This document shows positions 29,044-38,132 of a stretch of DNA of 64,000 bases, in pieces (position 1 is the stretch's first letter; each line of letters starts with the position of its first letter). The position numbers were made by a program, and so were the translations under genes. The notes under the pieces are model-generated. The model was not told where the DNA came from. It did not search any database and worked only from the letters and a program-made list of their open reading frames with translations. Location of the stretch: assembly GCF_000196655.1 (NCBI RefSeq), contig NC_014253.1, positions 1,815,423 to 1,879,422 of the forward strand. The letters run 5' to 3'. The DNA is from Methanohalobium evestigatum Z-7303 (GTDB lineage: Archaea > Halobacteriota > Methanosarcinia > Methanosarcinales > Methanosarcinaceae).

Positions 29044-29922
29044 TTATTGCAACCCAAAATGTTTGATATTGAAATTGGCAGTTTCCTGAATCTTTTTAAT
29101 TTCTTCATCTCCTCCTTCTTTGGTGAAAAGATGCTTGAACCTGCGCTGTAGTTTCAAATATTCTTCTACAGGTTTTGGATTTTTGACCTTTTTGACCTGG
29201 GTTATCTCACCGTTTTCCATCTCGTACATAGGCCAGAGTGCTGTCTGTACTGCCAGTTTACCGACTTCTACAGTCTTTGAAGTGTCAAATCCCCAACCTG
29301 TTGTACATGGTGCATGTGCATGTATATAGGTCGGCCCTTCAATATCAGCTGCCTTTTTGGCTTTTTTCATCAAATCCTTGGGATAAGCAAGTGATGCTGT
29401 TGCTACATAAGGTGAACCGTGTGCTGCCATTATCTCGGGCATATTCTTTTTCGGACGTTCGTTTCCAAATGATTCCTTACCCGCCGGGCTGGTAGTGGTT
29501 GATGCATCATAGGGTGTTGCTCCACTTCTCTGTACACCTGTATTCATATAAGCTTCATTATCCATACAAATATAGGTAATATCATGCCCTCGTTCGAATG
29601 CACCAGAGATTGAACGCATACCTATATCTACAGTACCTCCATCTCCTGCTATAACCACGAATTTTGTATCATCATCTTTGTTCATGGCTTTCCAGGCTGA
29701 TTCAATACCTGATGCTACAGCACCTGCATTTTCAAAAAGAGAGTGTATCCACGGTACATTCCATGATGTATCCGGGTATGGTGTAGTCATAACTTCAAGG
29801 CAACCGGTTGGAGTGGAAACTATACAGTTCTCACCAATCCCTCTCAGCACGAATTTTGCAATCATTGCGTCACAACATCCAGGACAACCACTGTGTCCTG
29901 AACAGAGTAAACTTTCTTTCAT
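29044..29922 (-). CDS. porB: pyruvate:ferredoxin oxidoreductase (pyruvate synthase) beta subunit
   Basis: Thiamine-diphosphate-binding subunit, 292 residues. The [4Fe-4S] cysteines near the N-terminus (CSGHSGCPGCCD) and the TPP/Mg motif GDGGTVDIGMRS are visible, and a later cysteine lies in HAPCTTGWG. With PorA, PorC and PorD it forms the four-subunit enzyme that makes pyruvate from acetyl-CoA and CO2 with reduced ferredoxin, the entry of C2 units into biosynthesis. It overlaps the porA stop by four bases and is the last gene of the operon. Confidence 0.96.
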   Translation of the reverse strand: MKESLLCSGHSGCPGCCDAMIAKFVLRGIGENCIVSTPTGCLEVMTTPYPDTSWNVPWIHSLFENAGAVASGIESAWKAMNKDDDTKFVVIAGDGGTVDIGMRSISGAFERGHDITYICMDNEAYMNTGVQRSGATPYDASTTTSPAGKESFGNERPKKNMPEIMAAHGSPYVATASLAYPKDLMKKAKKAADIEGPTYIHAHAPCTTGWGFDTSKTVEVGKLAVQTALWPMYEMENGEITQVKKVKNPKPVEEYLKLQRRFKHLFTKEGGDEEIKKIQETANFNIKHFGLQ

Positions 29923-31133
29923 ATCAAATCCTCCCTTAAATCAGTAAACTGACTTTCAGTAGAAATACCTGAATTTATTACTTCTTTTGCCTCGTCAACT
30001 ATATTTTCAATAGTATCTTCGGGTATATCCCGTCCACCAAGACCAATCATATATCCTATTACAGGCACGTTAATATCAGAGTTGTACATACATGCCTTGG
30101 TTTCAGTACAGAGTGCTCCTTCATTAACACCGGGTGAAATGTTTTTATCAAGTGTTACAACAACACTGGTATCTTTTACTACTTCTTTTATAGCATCCTT
30201 TGGGAAAGGTCTTAATGCTCTTACTTTTAATAGTCCTACCTTCACACCATTTTCACGGAGACTGTCGATTACATCCCTAATTGTACCTATTATAGAACCT
30301 TTTGCCATTATTATGATTTCAGCATCATCGGTTTTATATTCGTCAATAAGACCTCCATAATACCTGCCAAATACATCATAAAAATCATCTGCAGCTTTTT
30401 CTATTTTGTCAAGTGCTGCTGACATTGCCTGTTCCTGAGCATATCTGAACTCGGTATAACTTGCAGGTGGTGCAAAAGCACCAAATGTTTTCGGGTCTTT
30501 CGGGTCAAGTTTGTATTCAGGATCAAAAGGTGGGAGATAGTCATCTATCAGATCTTCTTCAAGCAAAACCACCGGCTCATAGACATGAGAGAGAAGGAAA
30601 CCATCCATACATACCATAACAGGCAACATTACGTCAGGATCTTCCCCTACCTTATAAGCCTGTGCTATCATATCTCCCGCTTCCTGAACATCTTCAGCAT
30701 AAAGCTGTATCCATCCAGAATCCCTTTCTGATACAGAATCCTGCTGGTCATTCCAGATATTAATGGGTGCACTCAATGCACGGTTTACCACTGTTACCAC
30801 AATTGGCAACCTCATACCAGAGGCATTGAACAATACCTCATGCATGAGTGCAAGACCCTGGGATGTTGTTGATGAATAAGTTCTTGCACCTGTAGCAGAT
30901 GAACCCACAAGAGTTGATAATGCAGAAAATTCTGATTCTACATTGATATAGTCACAGTTTTCTATTTCTCCATCTGCTATAAACTGTGAAAGGTCCTCTA
31001 CAATATGGGTCTGTGGAGTTATCGGGTAAGCTGATATCACGTTGGGTTTACATACTTTGGTTGCATGTGCAACCGCATACGACCCTTCTACAACTGTCAT
31101 CATATCTTTTGTGATGTTTCGAAGTTCAACCAT
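29919..31133 (-). CDS. porA: pyruvate:ferredoxin oxidoreductase alpha subunit
   Basis: 404 residues. The N-terminal pyrimidine-binding domain (AYPITPQTHIVE) and the YSSTTSQGLALMHEVLFNAS stretch are typical of PorA. The C-terminal domain VGLLKVRALRPFPKDAI is also conserved. It works with PorB to bind TPP between subunits. It starts immediately after the porD stop and ends in a 4-bp overlap with porB, indicating coupled translation at matched stoichiometry. Confidence 0.96.
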   Translation of the reverse strand: MVELRNITKDMMTVVEGSYAVAHATKVCKPNVISAYPITPQTHIVEDLSQFIADGEIENCDYINVESEFSALSTLVGSSATGARTYSSTTSQGLALMHEVLFNASGMRLPIVVTVVNRALSAPINIWNDQQDSVSERDSGWIQLYAEDVQEAGDMIAQAYKVGEDPDVMLPVMVCMDGFLLSHVYEPVVLLEEDLIDDYLPPFDPEYKLDPKDPKTFGAFAPPASYTEFRYAQEQAMSAALDKIEKAADDFYDVFGRYYGGLIDEYKTDDAEIIIMAKGSIIGTIRDVIDSLRENGVKVGLLKVRALRPFPKDAIKEVVKDTSVVVTLDKNISPGVNEGALCTETKACMYNSDINVPVIGYMIGLGGRDIPEDTIENIVDEAKEVINSGISTESQFTDLREDLI

Positions 31134-31394
31134 TTATTTCTCCTCCAAAACCATCTCAATTGCTGAAACCGGACATTCGTTTGCACAGACTCCGCACCCT
31201 TTGCAGTAATCATAATCATATTCAAAAAATCCATCTTCTCTGGGGTTAATCGCTTCATCTGGACACAGAAGTTCGCAGAGTTTACATTTGATACATTTAT
31301 CGTACAGGAAAATCGGTTTATAGTTTCTCCAACCGCCTGTTTTGTTCTTTTTAGTAGTGCCGGGTTCACAGACACCGCCTGCAGAAATTGTCAT
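31134..31394 (-). CDS. porD: pyruvate:ferredoxin oxidoreductase delta subunit (2[4Fe-4S] ferredoxin)
   Basis: 86-residue polyferredoxin subunit with two CxxCxxCxxxC motifs (CIKCKLCELLCP and CKGCGVCANECP) carrying two [4Fe-4S] clusters for electron transfer to external ferredoxin. The N-terminal GGVCEPGTTKKNKTGGWRN segment is typical of PorD. The start ATG shares one base with the porC stop region. Confidence 0.95.
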   Translation of the reverse strand: MTISAGGVCEPGTTKKNKTGGWRNYKPIFLYDKCIKCKLCELLCPDEAINPREDGFFEYDYDYCKGCGVCANECPVSAIEMVLEEK

Positions 31395-31942
31395 TATATA
31401 TTGCCCTCCCTTATCATATCGTAGGCTTTTTGTACTGCTTCAGCGTTTTTATCACCTATCTTTCCGGGGAATCTCTCTTTAACAGCTTCTTTAATTGATT
31501 CAGGGTTTATTTCATCTGTTGCTCCTGCAAAAGCCCCCAGAAGTATTGTATTTACAATCGGTCGACCGATGATATCCAGTGCGATTTTTGTAGCATCGAC
31601 TGTCATTATTTTAGCATCTGTATCAATATTGAAATCTTCAGGATTAAAATCGCTGTTTATTATTACAATTCCGTTTTCATCCATACCATGTGCAACATCG
31701 ACGATGTCGATAAGCGTAGGGTCCTGGACTATAACATAATCTGGTTCATATATCTGGCTTCTCAATCTTATGGGTTTATCCCCTATTCTGGTAAACGCCT
31801 GTACTGGTGCACCTCTACGCTCAACTCCAAAAGACGGAAAAGCCTGGCTAAATTTACCATCACTGAAAGCTGCTATTGCAAGCAATTCAGCAGCAGTAAC
31901 GGATCCTTGTCCTCCTCGACCATGTACTCGTATCTCTTTCAT
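31394..31942 (-). CDS. porC: pyruvate:ferredoxin oxidoreductase gamma subunit
   Basis: 182 residues of the Por gamma family: N-terminal [20 protein letters not shown] and [16 protein letters not shown] motifs. First gene of the por operon in the usual gamma-delta-alpha-beta order. The 276 bp upstream (31943-32218) are over 75% AT and contain TATA-like stretches for this operon. They also receive the end of the AAA ATPase gene. Confidence 0.95.
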   Translation of the reverse strand: MKEIRVHGRGGQGSVTAAELLAIAAFSDGKFSQAFPSFGVERRGAPVQAFTRIGDKPIRLRSQIYEPDYVIVQDPTLIDIVDVAHGMDENGIVIINSDFNPEDFNIDTDAKIMTVDATKIALDIIGRPIVNTILLGAFAGATDEINPESIKEAVKERFPGKIGDKNAEAVQKAYDMIREGNI

Positions 31943-32218
31943 TTATATTCTCCATTACCATGTGTGGAAATAGTAGATAATTTTGATATTTCAGGCAAAT
32001 ATTAATATATAAATTCTATTTTTGCCGTCATAACCGATTAATATTTAAAATCACTACTTTTAACATTGTTAATTCCTATATTAATTAAGAATGTTGCCAT
32101 AATTACAATGTTTAATTGTGTAAAATCATATTTAATCTTTTGGTGGATAATAAAAGGTAACGCTAAATAACACAATTAAAAAATAAAATTAATTGGTATT
32201 CTTGATACAGGAAATTAT

Positions 32219-33652
32219 TCAGATATATCCGGGTATGTGTCCAGGGGTTCCAAATGCCCTCAAATTCTCCAGATTTTTTTGATACTCTTCAATAGCATTC
32301 AAAATATCCTGAGTGGCAATGGGTTCAGCGAGGTTTTTTACTTCATTTTTGGTAGGTTTTTCTGAAAGCTTTCCTCTAAGCGTACTTATCTTTTTCTTTA
32401 TACACAGGTCAACTACACCTTTAACATCTGCACCACTGAAACCCTCACTTTTTGAAGCTATTTTTTCAAGGTCTATATTTTTTTCTGGTTTTTTACCTTC
32501 CAGATGGATACTGTAGATTTGTTTTAAAGCTTCCTTATCAGGCAGTGGGACATGTACCTTTTTATCAAACCTTCCGGGACGCATAAAAGCGCTGTCAATA
32601 CTTTCAGGTCTATTTGTTGCTCCCATTAATATGACATCATCAGAACTTTTTATACCATCCATTTCATCGAGAAGGGTTGATACAATCCTTTGTGTTGCCT
32701 CATGAGAACCTTCTCTTGCAGGTGTTATGGAATCGATTTCATCTATAAACAATATTGTATGAGGTCTTGACCTTGATATTTCAAACATTTCTTTAATGTT
32801 TTGTTCGGCTTCACCATACCACTTGGACACTATATCAGAACCATGCACGTGTATAAAAGGCGTTTCAAGTTCTGTAGCAACTGCCTTTGCAAGGAGGGTT
32901 TTACCAGTACCCGGTGGACCAAAAAGCAGTATCCCATGAGGATGTTCAGCCTGGTATTCCTCAAATACATAGGGATACTTGATACCATAGGCAACCATAT
33001 CCAGCTCCTTTTTGGCTTCTTCACATCCACCGATATCATCAAACTTAACATTTAGCTGTTCAGGTGATATGGTTTCAAATTTTTCCGATTCACTACCTTT
33101 TTCTTCAGCAATTCTGTCATTGGATTCGTTGTAATAATAGGTTCTAAGTGTAGGTTGCGGTTTGAGGCTAAAATCAATATATTCCTCAGATACATCATAG
33201 ACTGTATTAATGTAATCCTCAAGTATTTCAAAAAACGGTGGGATATTATCCTTCAGCATTTCCAGATTGAGATTGTTTGTAGTTGAAAGATAGGCTGAAC
33301 GTTTTATATCTGTAAGAAAAGAAAGTGTGTACAAGTTGGAACCGTAAAACAGTTTATAATCCTTGTCAAAACCTGTTATACTGTATTTTTCCTGATAATT
33401 TTCCAGAAAACTTTGCCATATTTTTTCAGATTCTGTATCTTCCCCAAGATCCATTCGCGCCCCTATTGAATACAGTGTATCTGTTTCTTGATGAGGAATT
33501 ATATCTATTGATGATATATAGTCCACTCCATAATCCTCTCTCATGTTAAGAGATGATGTGAGTCTTACTGGTTCTTTTTTCGTCAATGAATTAAAAATAA
33601 CTCGGTAATCTTTGTTAGTAAAATCTTCAAGATTTACCTTGAAATTCGCCAT
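32219..33652 (-). CDS. single-domain AAA ATPase with unrecognised N-terminal domain
   Basis: 477 residues. The C-terminal half is a classical AAA module: Walker A GPPGTGKTLLAKA (about residue 246), Walker B ILFIDEIDSI (about 306), and second region of homology with ATNRPESIDSAFMRPGRFDK. The first 200 residues form an acidic domain I do not recognise, without the coiled coil of proteasome-activating nucleotidase or the double-psi barrel of Cdc48. It is probably a substrate remodeller. The C-terminus ends in PGYI, close to but not a true HbYX proteasome-docking motif. Monocistronic. Confidence 0.8.
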   Translation of the reverse strand: MANFKVNLEDFTNKDYRVIFNSLTKKEPVRLTSSLNMREDYGVDYISSIDIIPHQETDTLYSIGARMDLGEDTESEKIWQSFLENYQEKYSITGFDKDYKLFYGSNLYTLSFLTDIKRSAYLSTTNNLNLEMLKDNIPPFFEILEDYINTVYDVSEEYIDFSLKPQPTLRTYYYNESNDRIAEEKGSESEKFETISPEQLNVKFDDIGGCEEAKKELDMVAYGIKYPYVFEEYQAEHPHGILLFGPPGTGKTLLAKAVATELETPFIHVHGSDIVSKWYGEAEQNIKEMFEISRSRPHTILFIDEIDSITPAREGSHEATQRIVSTLLDEMDGIKSSDDVILMGATNRPESIDSAFMRPGRFDKKVHVPLPDKEALKQIYSIHLEGKKPEKNIDLEKIASKSEGFSGADVKGVVDLCIKKKISTLRGKLSEKPTKNEVKNLAEPIATQDILNAIEEYQKNLENLRAFGTPGHIPGYI

Positions 33653-33839
33653 ATTTAAATATTGTACTTTTAAATTTATAAACCTTCTGCCCGGTATTTA
33701 TTTTTATTATAAGTACAATTTTTAACATAGAAATATATATATAAACCTCTCATATTCGTTCTGTTAAATCCAAATACCTATAACATTTATTTGTTCAGAA
33801 CGATTATATCATATATAAAAAACAATCCAGGATACAATC

Positions 33840-34823
33840 ATGAAAATTATAGCTTTTGTAGGAATGCCAGCGTCTGGAAAATCTGAAGCATCATCTGTTG
33901 TGGAAAAACTGGGTATTAAGGTCGTCAACATGGGTGATGTCATCAGAGAAGAAGTAGAAAGAAGGTCATTGGAACCAACTGATGCCAATATCGGTGGTGT
34001 TGCCAACCAGCTTAGAAACGAAGAGGGATTTGATGTAGTTGCAAAAAGAAGTGTTCCAAAAATAATGAAACTCTCTGAAGACCTGATAGCTATTGATGGT
34101 ATCCGCGGGATTGCTGAAGTTGAAAGGTTTAAGAAAGAGTTTGGTGAAAAATTTACACTGGTATCTATTGACTCACCTCTTGATATGCGTTTTAAACGTG
34201 TTCAAAAACGCAAAAGAAGCGATGATATGGCTGACATTAATGAATTAAAAGAAAGGGATGAAAGAGAACTCAGCTGGGGTATGGACAAAGCAATGGAAAT
34301 TGCAGATATTGTTATAGAAAATACCGGTACACTTGATGAGTTCAGAAATAAAATCGAATCCCTTGTAGAATATCTCATGGTCGAGGTGGAAGTTTCTGCG
34401 GTTGTCAATCCCACCGAAAATGAGACTTATGTAGCAAATGCCCTAAAAAACATTTTTGGTGATATCGAACTTGAAACACTGGACACCGCACAGCAGCACA
34501 AAAAACGGTTATCAGGTACTGGTGATGTTGAAACCCTGAAAAATCTTCATGAAATGTTTAGAAAAGAAAAAATACTGGACACAGGAAGAATGCAGCTGGA
34601 GGGAGGGCTTTCAATCGATGGTTTATCCACACATTTTATTATTAACAAACAGGTGGCATCAGTGGGCAGGATGAACTTTCCGGCAGATGAGGAACCATTG
34701 GGGTCTATACACGTAACCATTACCACAAGTTCAAAAGATGAAATGGAGAAAATCTTCGACTGGCTGACCCCCCCTACAAAAGAGGGAAGACCCAAATTTG
34801 AAATGGAAATAAGGCAATTCTAA
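33840..34823 (+). CDS. UPF0200/UPF0201 fusion protein (adenylate-kinase-like P-loop plus UPF0201 domain)
   Basis: 327 residues in two parts. The first about 185 residues are a P-loop nucleoside-monophosphate-kinase-like domain (GMPASGKS at residues 8-15, a DGIRG motif, an RxxxRxRSDD-type lid). The rest is a UPF0201 domain (VEVEVSAVVNPTE at its start). Many archaea encode these as separate genes, and the fusion suggests they act together. The biochemical function is unassigned: a phosphotransfer role is inferred for the first part, and RNA-related folds have been suggested for the second. The next gene starts three bases after the stop. Confidence 0.87.
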   Translation: MKIIAFVGMPASGKSEASSVVEKLGIKVVNMGDVIREEVERRSLEPTDANIGGVANQLRNEEGFDVVAKRSVPKIMKLSEDLIAIDGIRGIAEVERFKKEFGEKFTLVSIDSPLDMRFKRVQKRKRSDDMADINELKERDERELSWGMDKAMEIADIVIENTGTLDEFRNKIESLVEYLMVEVEVSAVVNPTENETYVANALKNIFGDIELETLDTAQQHKKRLSGTGDVETLKNLHEMFRKEKILDTGRMQLEGGLSIDGLSTHFIINKQVASVGRMNFPADEEPLGSIHVTITTSSKDEMEKIFDWLTPPTKEGRPKFEMEIRQF

Positions 34824-34826
34824 ATT

Positions 34827-35600
34827 ATGAACACCAAAAGACTTAGTTTTTCATCCCATTCAGTAGTTGATAATCCATTCAACTGGGTCTATGAACTGGA
34901 AGATTACGGATATACTGGGTGGGAAATTGTACAGGAAGGTTCCCAGAAATTGGATAATGATTCACTAAAAAATGTCAGAGAACTGTACGAAACCACTAAT
35001 CTGGATATAACCACCCACCTTCCATTTTCAGACCTGAATCTTTCCAGTTTGAATCCCGGAATACATAGAGAAGTTTTGAACCAGATGAAATATAATCTGG
35101 AAATTGCATCCGAATTTGCAGACATCGCAGTCATTCATCCGGGATATAAGTCCCCTCATGGTGCACAGGTTCCGGAAAAAGCCTGGAATAAAACTATCGA
35201 ATCTCTGGAAATAATCTGTGATTATGCAGATGACTACAATATGCAGATTGCAGTCGAAAATATGCCAAACATTCCTCATATATTCGGTAAAGAGCCCCGG
35301 GAAATGATAGACATCATAAAATCGGTAAACAGAGATAATCTGGGTATTACCTTTGATATTGGGCATGCAAACACCTTGAACATGGTGGATGATTTTTTGA
35401 ATGAATGTAAAAATTGGATTACACATATCCATATCCATGATAATACCGGTAAAAAAGATGAACATCTACCAGTAGGTTCTGGTGATATCAACTGGAAAAA
35501 GGTTTTCAAGGGTTTATCGAATTATAAAGGAAGATATGTTACAGAATTAAGAACTCTTGAAGACGGAATAAAGAGTTTGGAATACATCAAAAGTCTTTAA
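34827..35600 (+). CDS. sugar phosphate isomerase/epimerase-like TIM-barrel protein
   Basis: 257 residues with the xylose-isomerase/endonuclease IV-type barrel. Metal-binding residues are visible in AVIHPGYKS, QIAVENMPN, FDIGHANT, THIHIHDN and YVTELRTLEDG. The spacing and short length are closer to uncharacterised sugar isomerase/epimerases than to true Nfo endonuclease IV. Substrate cannot be inferred. Translationally close to the UPF0200/UPF0201 gene. Confidence 0.82.
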   Translation: MNTKRLSFSSHSVVDNPFNWVYELEDYGYTGWEIVQEGSQKLDNDSLKNVRELYETTNLDITTHLPFSDLNLSSLNPGIHREVLNQMKYNLEIASEFADIAVIHPGYKSPHGAQVPEKAWNKTIESLEIICDYADDYNMQIAVENMPNIPHIFGKEPREMIDIIKSVNRDNLGITFDIGHANTLNMVDDFLNECKNWITHIHIHDNTGKKDEHLPVGSGDINWKKVFKGLSNYKGRYVTELRTLEDGIKSLEYIKSL

Positions 35601-35624
35601 CTTTTTTATTTTAAAAAATACCAG

Positions 35625-35698
35625 CGGGCCGGAAGGGATTTGAACCCTCGACCTATAGATTAAGAGTCTATCGCTCTGCCTGACTAAGCTACCGGCCC
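35625..35698 (-). tRNA. tRNA-Lys (anticodon CUU)
   Basis: 74-nt cloverleaf read on the minus strand. The acceptor stem is GGGCCGG/CCGGCCC, the anticodon stem is ATAGA/TCTAT with loop CTCTTAA, the T-arm is GAGGG-TTCAAAT-CCCTT with one G-T pair, and the discriminator base is G. CCA is not encoded. No intron is present. Confidence 0.96.
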
Positions 35699-35701
35699 AT
35701 A

Positions 35702-35743
35702 ACCGGCAAAGCCGGTGTTCATATCGTATTGTGGTTATATATA
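35702..35743 (-). promoter_or_regulatory. putative tRNA-Lys promoter and leader hairpin
   Basis: A TATA-like element (TATATATAA on the minus strand, 35735-35743) lies about 25 bp before a likely start near 35712. A perfect CCGGC/GCCGG hairpin (35703-35715) overlaps the predicted 5' leader. The decayed transposon begins just upstream, so the promoter is the last native sequence before the insertion. Confidence 0.5.
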
Positions 35744-35751
35744 CGTTTCGG

Positions 35752-36314
35752 ATGCTGACTGCTCTCTCACGAGTAAACTCGTGAGGTTCTCTTGAACCTT
35801 GAGAGCCTCAACCTTTGGCGAGGTCGAGCATTTGCTGGTTCATCGGCGGTACTTGCGAACCGATGCCAAGACCGTTCGTAGAGGTACCATCTCCACAGCC
35901 GTTCATTCCCGCGAGCCCCACGGTATACCCTGATGGCTTATACGTTTTTAAACTATATAAATTATCCTAATGATAGCGATTTTAATGTTTATAATAAAAC
36001 ATATCAAAGATCAACGGGGTTGTTTCATCCAACGGTTAGAACAGGCTGTCCGACAATTAATATTAAAGTGGATATCTTATACAAAATGACCTACCAAGTA
36101 ACATAAATTATCAGTCCTGATTGTTTCTCTTATATCAAGTGACAGCATCCGTGACTGGTTTTTAGATTATTGGATAAATGCTATTAATACATAAATTAAT
36201 TTTTAACCTATATTTATTTCAATAAGAAATAAAAATAGATTGACAGTATCGAATTGTCGGACAAGCTCTATAAACCGTTGGCTTTCACGTACCCCTGTTG
36301 CCCCATCCTCGTAA
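35752..36314 (-). mobile_element. decayed IS1341/TnpB-type element: left end and 3' end of tnpB
   Basis: Minus-strand order is left end, then tnpB tail, then right end. The left end carries GATGGGGCAACAGGGG and one arm of the AACGGTT/AACCGTT hairpin, which is split by an insert. At 35877-35924 the minus strand encodes TVGLAGMN followed by GCGDGTST, the C-terminal signature of TnpB proteins, and the frame closes soon after. Downstream are hairpins CTCACGAGT/ACTCGTGAG (35766-35785) and AGGTTC/GAACCT (35784-35799), as expected for the right end or omega-RNA. The body of tnpB, including RuvC motifs, is deleted. The segment is far richer in GC than its surroundings. A TTAC (35-strand complement at 36311-36314) flanks the left end. 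Confidence 0.75.
36041..36270. mobile_element. MITE-like insertion inside the left end of the decayed TnpB element
   Basis: About 230 bp without coding potential, bounded by imperfect terminal inverted repeats that share a perfect 12-bp core: TGTCCGACAATT at 36047-36058 and AATTGTCGGACA at 36252-36263. It interrupts a hairpin that is intact in the related copy at 59914-59930, which gives independent evidence of insertion. The repeat style resembles termini of IS5/IS1182-like elements, but no transposase is present, so it would need one in trans. Target duplication cannot be assigned with certainty. Confidence 0.7.
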
Positions 36315-36320
36315 ATTTAT

Positions 36321-38132
36321 TTAGTGCTTAACCACGCATTTTGGTAACCCTATAATCTCTACTATATCACTGTTATCCGGACTGTATACTATCATCTGAC
36401 CTTTTTTAAGATAGGGTATTCGTTTTTCATATTCTTTGGGCACGTTTAAAGCGTTGATAGCATTGTCATTTGTCAGGTTGAGTATTATTCTGGTGTTTAT
36501 CTGTTTGAATACTGTATCATCTATATCCTGTGGATCCTGGGTTATAAGGAACAATCCAAGTCCTTCCTTTCTACCCTGACGTGCAGCATCCGCAAATTTT
36601 GAAATGATTCGCCTTGAGTGTTCACCTGATGCCTTTGCAAGATAGCGATGTGCTTCATCCAGTCCAAGAACTATTGGAGTTTTCCTTACCGACTCATTCC
36701 CAGAGGTGCTTAATTTATTATCCACAATTGTAGTCATAAGGGTTAGTACAATCAGGTCGCGTATAAGTGGTGAATTGATGTATTCTGTAGGAAACACACT
36801 GACCTGTCCGGGTTTGAAAACCTCATCAAGGATATCAGTTATAGGTCGAGCATCCTGATCAAATACTTTTTCAAAAGCCCGGTTTTTAACTCTTCTTACA
36901 ATCCCATCGTATGAGGATTCATGGATTTTACCGCTATCTACATAAGCCGATCTTGTTGCCTCGTCTTCAATATAATCAAGGAATCCGCGGTAGGTATGTT
37001 CACCACTCTTTTTGAAATAGTCCTCAAGAAGAATATCAAGAGCAAGATACTGGAGTTCAGTAAGACCTGCCGCTGCGATAAGCCATGAATTGTTTTTCAC
37101 AAGCTCAAAGGGGATGGTAAATTCTACCTGCTGGGCTCTGGATTTGCCATTGTAAGAGTATCCATCCACTTTTGCAACAAAAGTTTTTGTATTGGACCAT
37201 GAACCAAATTCAACATTTTCAGAATTGAAACTGTATTCATCCTGTGTATTTATTTCCGGATTTTCCTCGTACACCTGGGAATATTCATCCTGTGGGTCCA
37301 TTATTACAACACAGGGGTTTTTCCACCTGTTCTCATCACTTCGAAGAACATATCGATTACCATCACTCAGGAATTGGCGAAGAATGTTTTTTGTCATAAA
37401 AGTCTTACCTGTTCCTGTACTTCCACAGACAAGCATATGCCTAAAAACAAGTGGGTCTCCCATGGAATAATCATTTCTAAGGTAATAAGGTACATTAGGT
37501 GGTTCAGCTCTGGTTTTTACAAGTTCCCCTCCTACACTAAGATGTCCCAAGAATATACCCTCTTTCGGAATATTTAACCCGGTCTGGATTTTGATTTTAT
37601 CATCGACAGGAAGAATTGAAGTGTTGGGTTTGGGAATCCTGTCACTCATACGGCGGGTTAGCTGACCATCTCCACCAGATTCATTGTACAATATACATAT
37701 TGGATCAAGAAATGCCAGAAATTTGTAATCCTCTTCATCTGTAGTGTTGGATTTTAACATTCTTCGGGAATGAATCTCTGTTGCATCATCAACTTCAAAT
37801 TCTTGGATATAGCGCAACTTCCATATTCTTGCAAAAAGGTCTTCATCCCCATAGGGCACAAGAACATAAGTTCCAAGACGCACATCCTGCCTTCTGGTTG
37901 TTGTTATATACCCTGTAAGAGTTGCATCAGATTCAGTTATTTCCACTGGCTCTATACCAGTTGTTACAATACCATAAGCGTGGTCTGTGTCATTGGTATC
38001 TACATCTGGTACTTTATATTCCTCAAAATCAAAATCATCGGATTGTTGCGTTTCTTTGTTATCAGTCTCATTTCCTTCTTCAGAATCAAATTGTTCTGAT
38101 GAGAAAGAAAGGATATCCCTGTCTTCAGACAT
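36321..38132 (-). CDS. herA: HerA-like bipolar DNA helicase/ATPase
   Basis: About 603 residues. An acidic disordered N-terminus is followed by a HAS-barrel region and a RecA/FtsK-like ATPase core with Walker A GSTGTGKT (about residue 238) and Walker B LGLDEAH (about 490), then RQGRKEGLGLFLITQDPQ. HerA hexamers work with NurA to resect DNA ends for homologous recombination. The ATG at 38132 lies inside the nurA stop region (8-bp overlap) with GGAG upstream. A longer reading frame from 38171 is less likely. Mre11 and Rad50, which often neighbour this pair, are not in the window. The stop is 6 bp from the transposon end. Confidence 0.9.
   Translation of the reverse strand: MSEDRDILSFSSEQFDSEEGNETDNKETQQSDDFDFEEYKVPDVDTNDTDHAYGIVTTGIEPVEITESDATLTGYITTTRRQDVRLGTYVLVPYGDEDLFARIWKLRYIQEFEVDDATEIHSRRMLKSNTTDEEDYKFLAFLDPICILYNESGGDGQLTRRMSDRIPKPNTSILPVDDKIKIQTGLNIPKEGIFLGHLSVGGELVKTRAEPPNVPYYLRNDYSMGDPLVFRHMLVCGSTGTGKTFMTKNILRQFLSDGNRYVLRSDENRWKNPCVVIMDPQDEYSQVYEENPEINTQDEYSFNSENVEFGSWSNTKTFVAKVDGYSYNGKSRAQQVEFTIPFELVKNNSWLIAAAGLTELQYLALDILLEDYFKKSGEHTYRGFLDYIEDEATRSAYVDSGKIHESSYDGIVRRVKNRAFEKVFDQDARPITDILDEVFKPGQVSVFPTEYINSPLIRDLIVLTLMTTIVDNKLSTSGNESVRKTPIVLGLDEAHRYLAKASGEHSRRIISKFADAARQGRKEGLGLFLITQDPQDIDDTVFKQINTRIILNLTNDNAINALNVPKEYEKRIPYLKKGQMIVYSPDNSDIVEIIGLPKCVVKH

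Noticed and set aside
32219-32230. C-terminal PGYI of the AAA ATPase as a proteasome-docking HbYX motif
   Set aside because: The residue before tyrosine is glycine, not hydrophobic, so the motif is not satisfied.
34827-35600. Endonuclease IV (nfo) as identity of the TIM-barrel gene
   Set aside because: The barrel motifs fit the superfamily but the characteristic nfo signature blocks are not evident, so I kept a general isomerase/epimerase-like call.
35752-35945. Possible stable RNA gene such as RNase P or SRP RNA, because of high GC content
   Set aside because: No conserved RNase P or SRP motifs are visible, and the minus strand encodes the TnpB tail signature TVGLAGMN-GCGDGTST followed by transposon-end hairpins.
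36015-36310. Repeated blocks shared with 59.87-59.96 kb considered as CRISPR-like repeats
   Set aside because: There are only two copies more than 20 kb apart, without regular spacers or cas genes. They are transposon ends.
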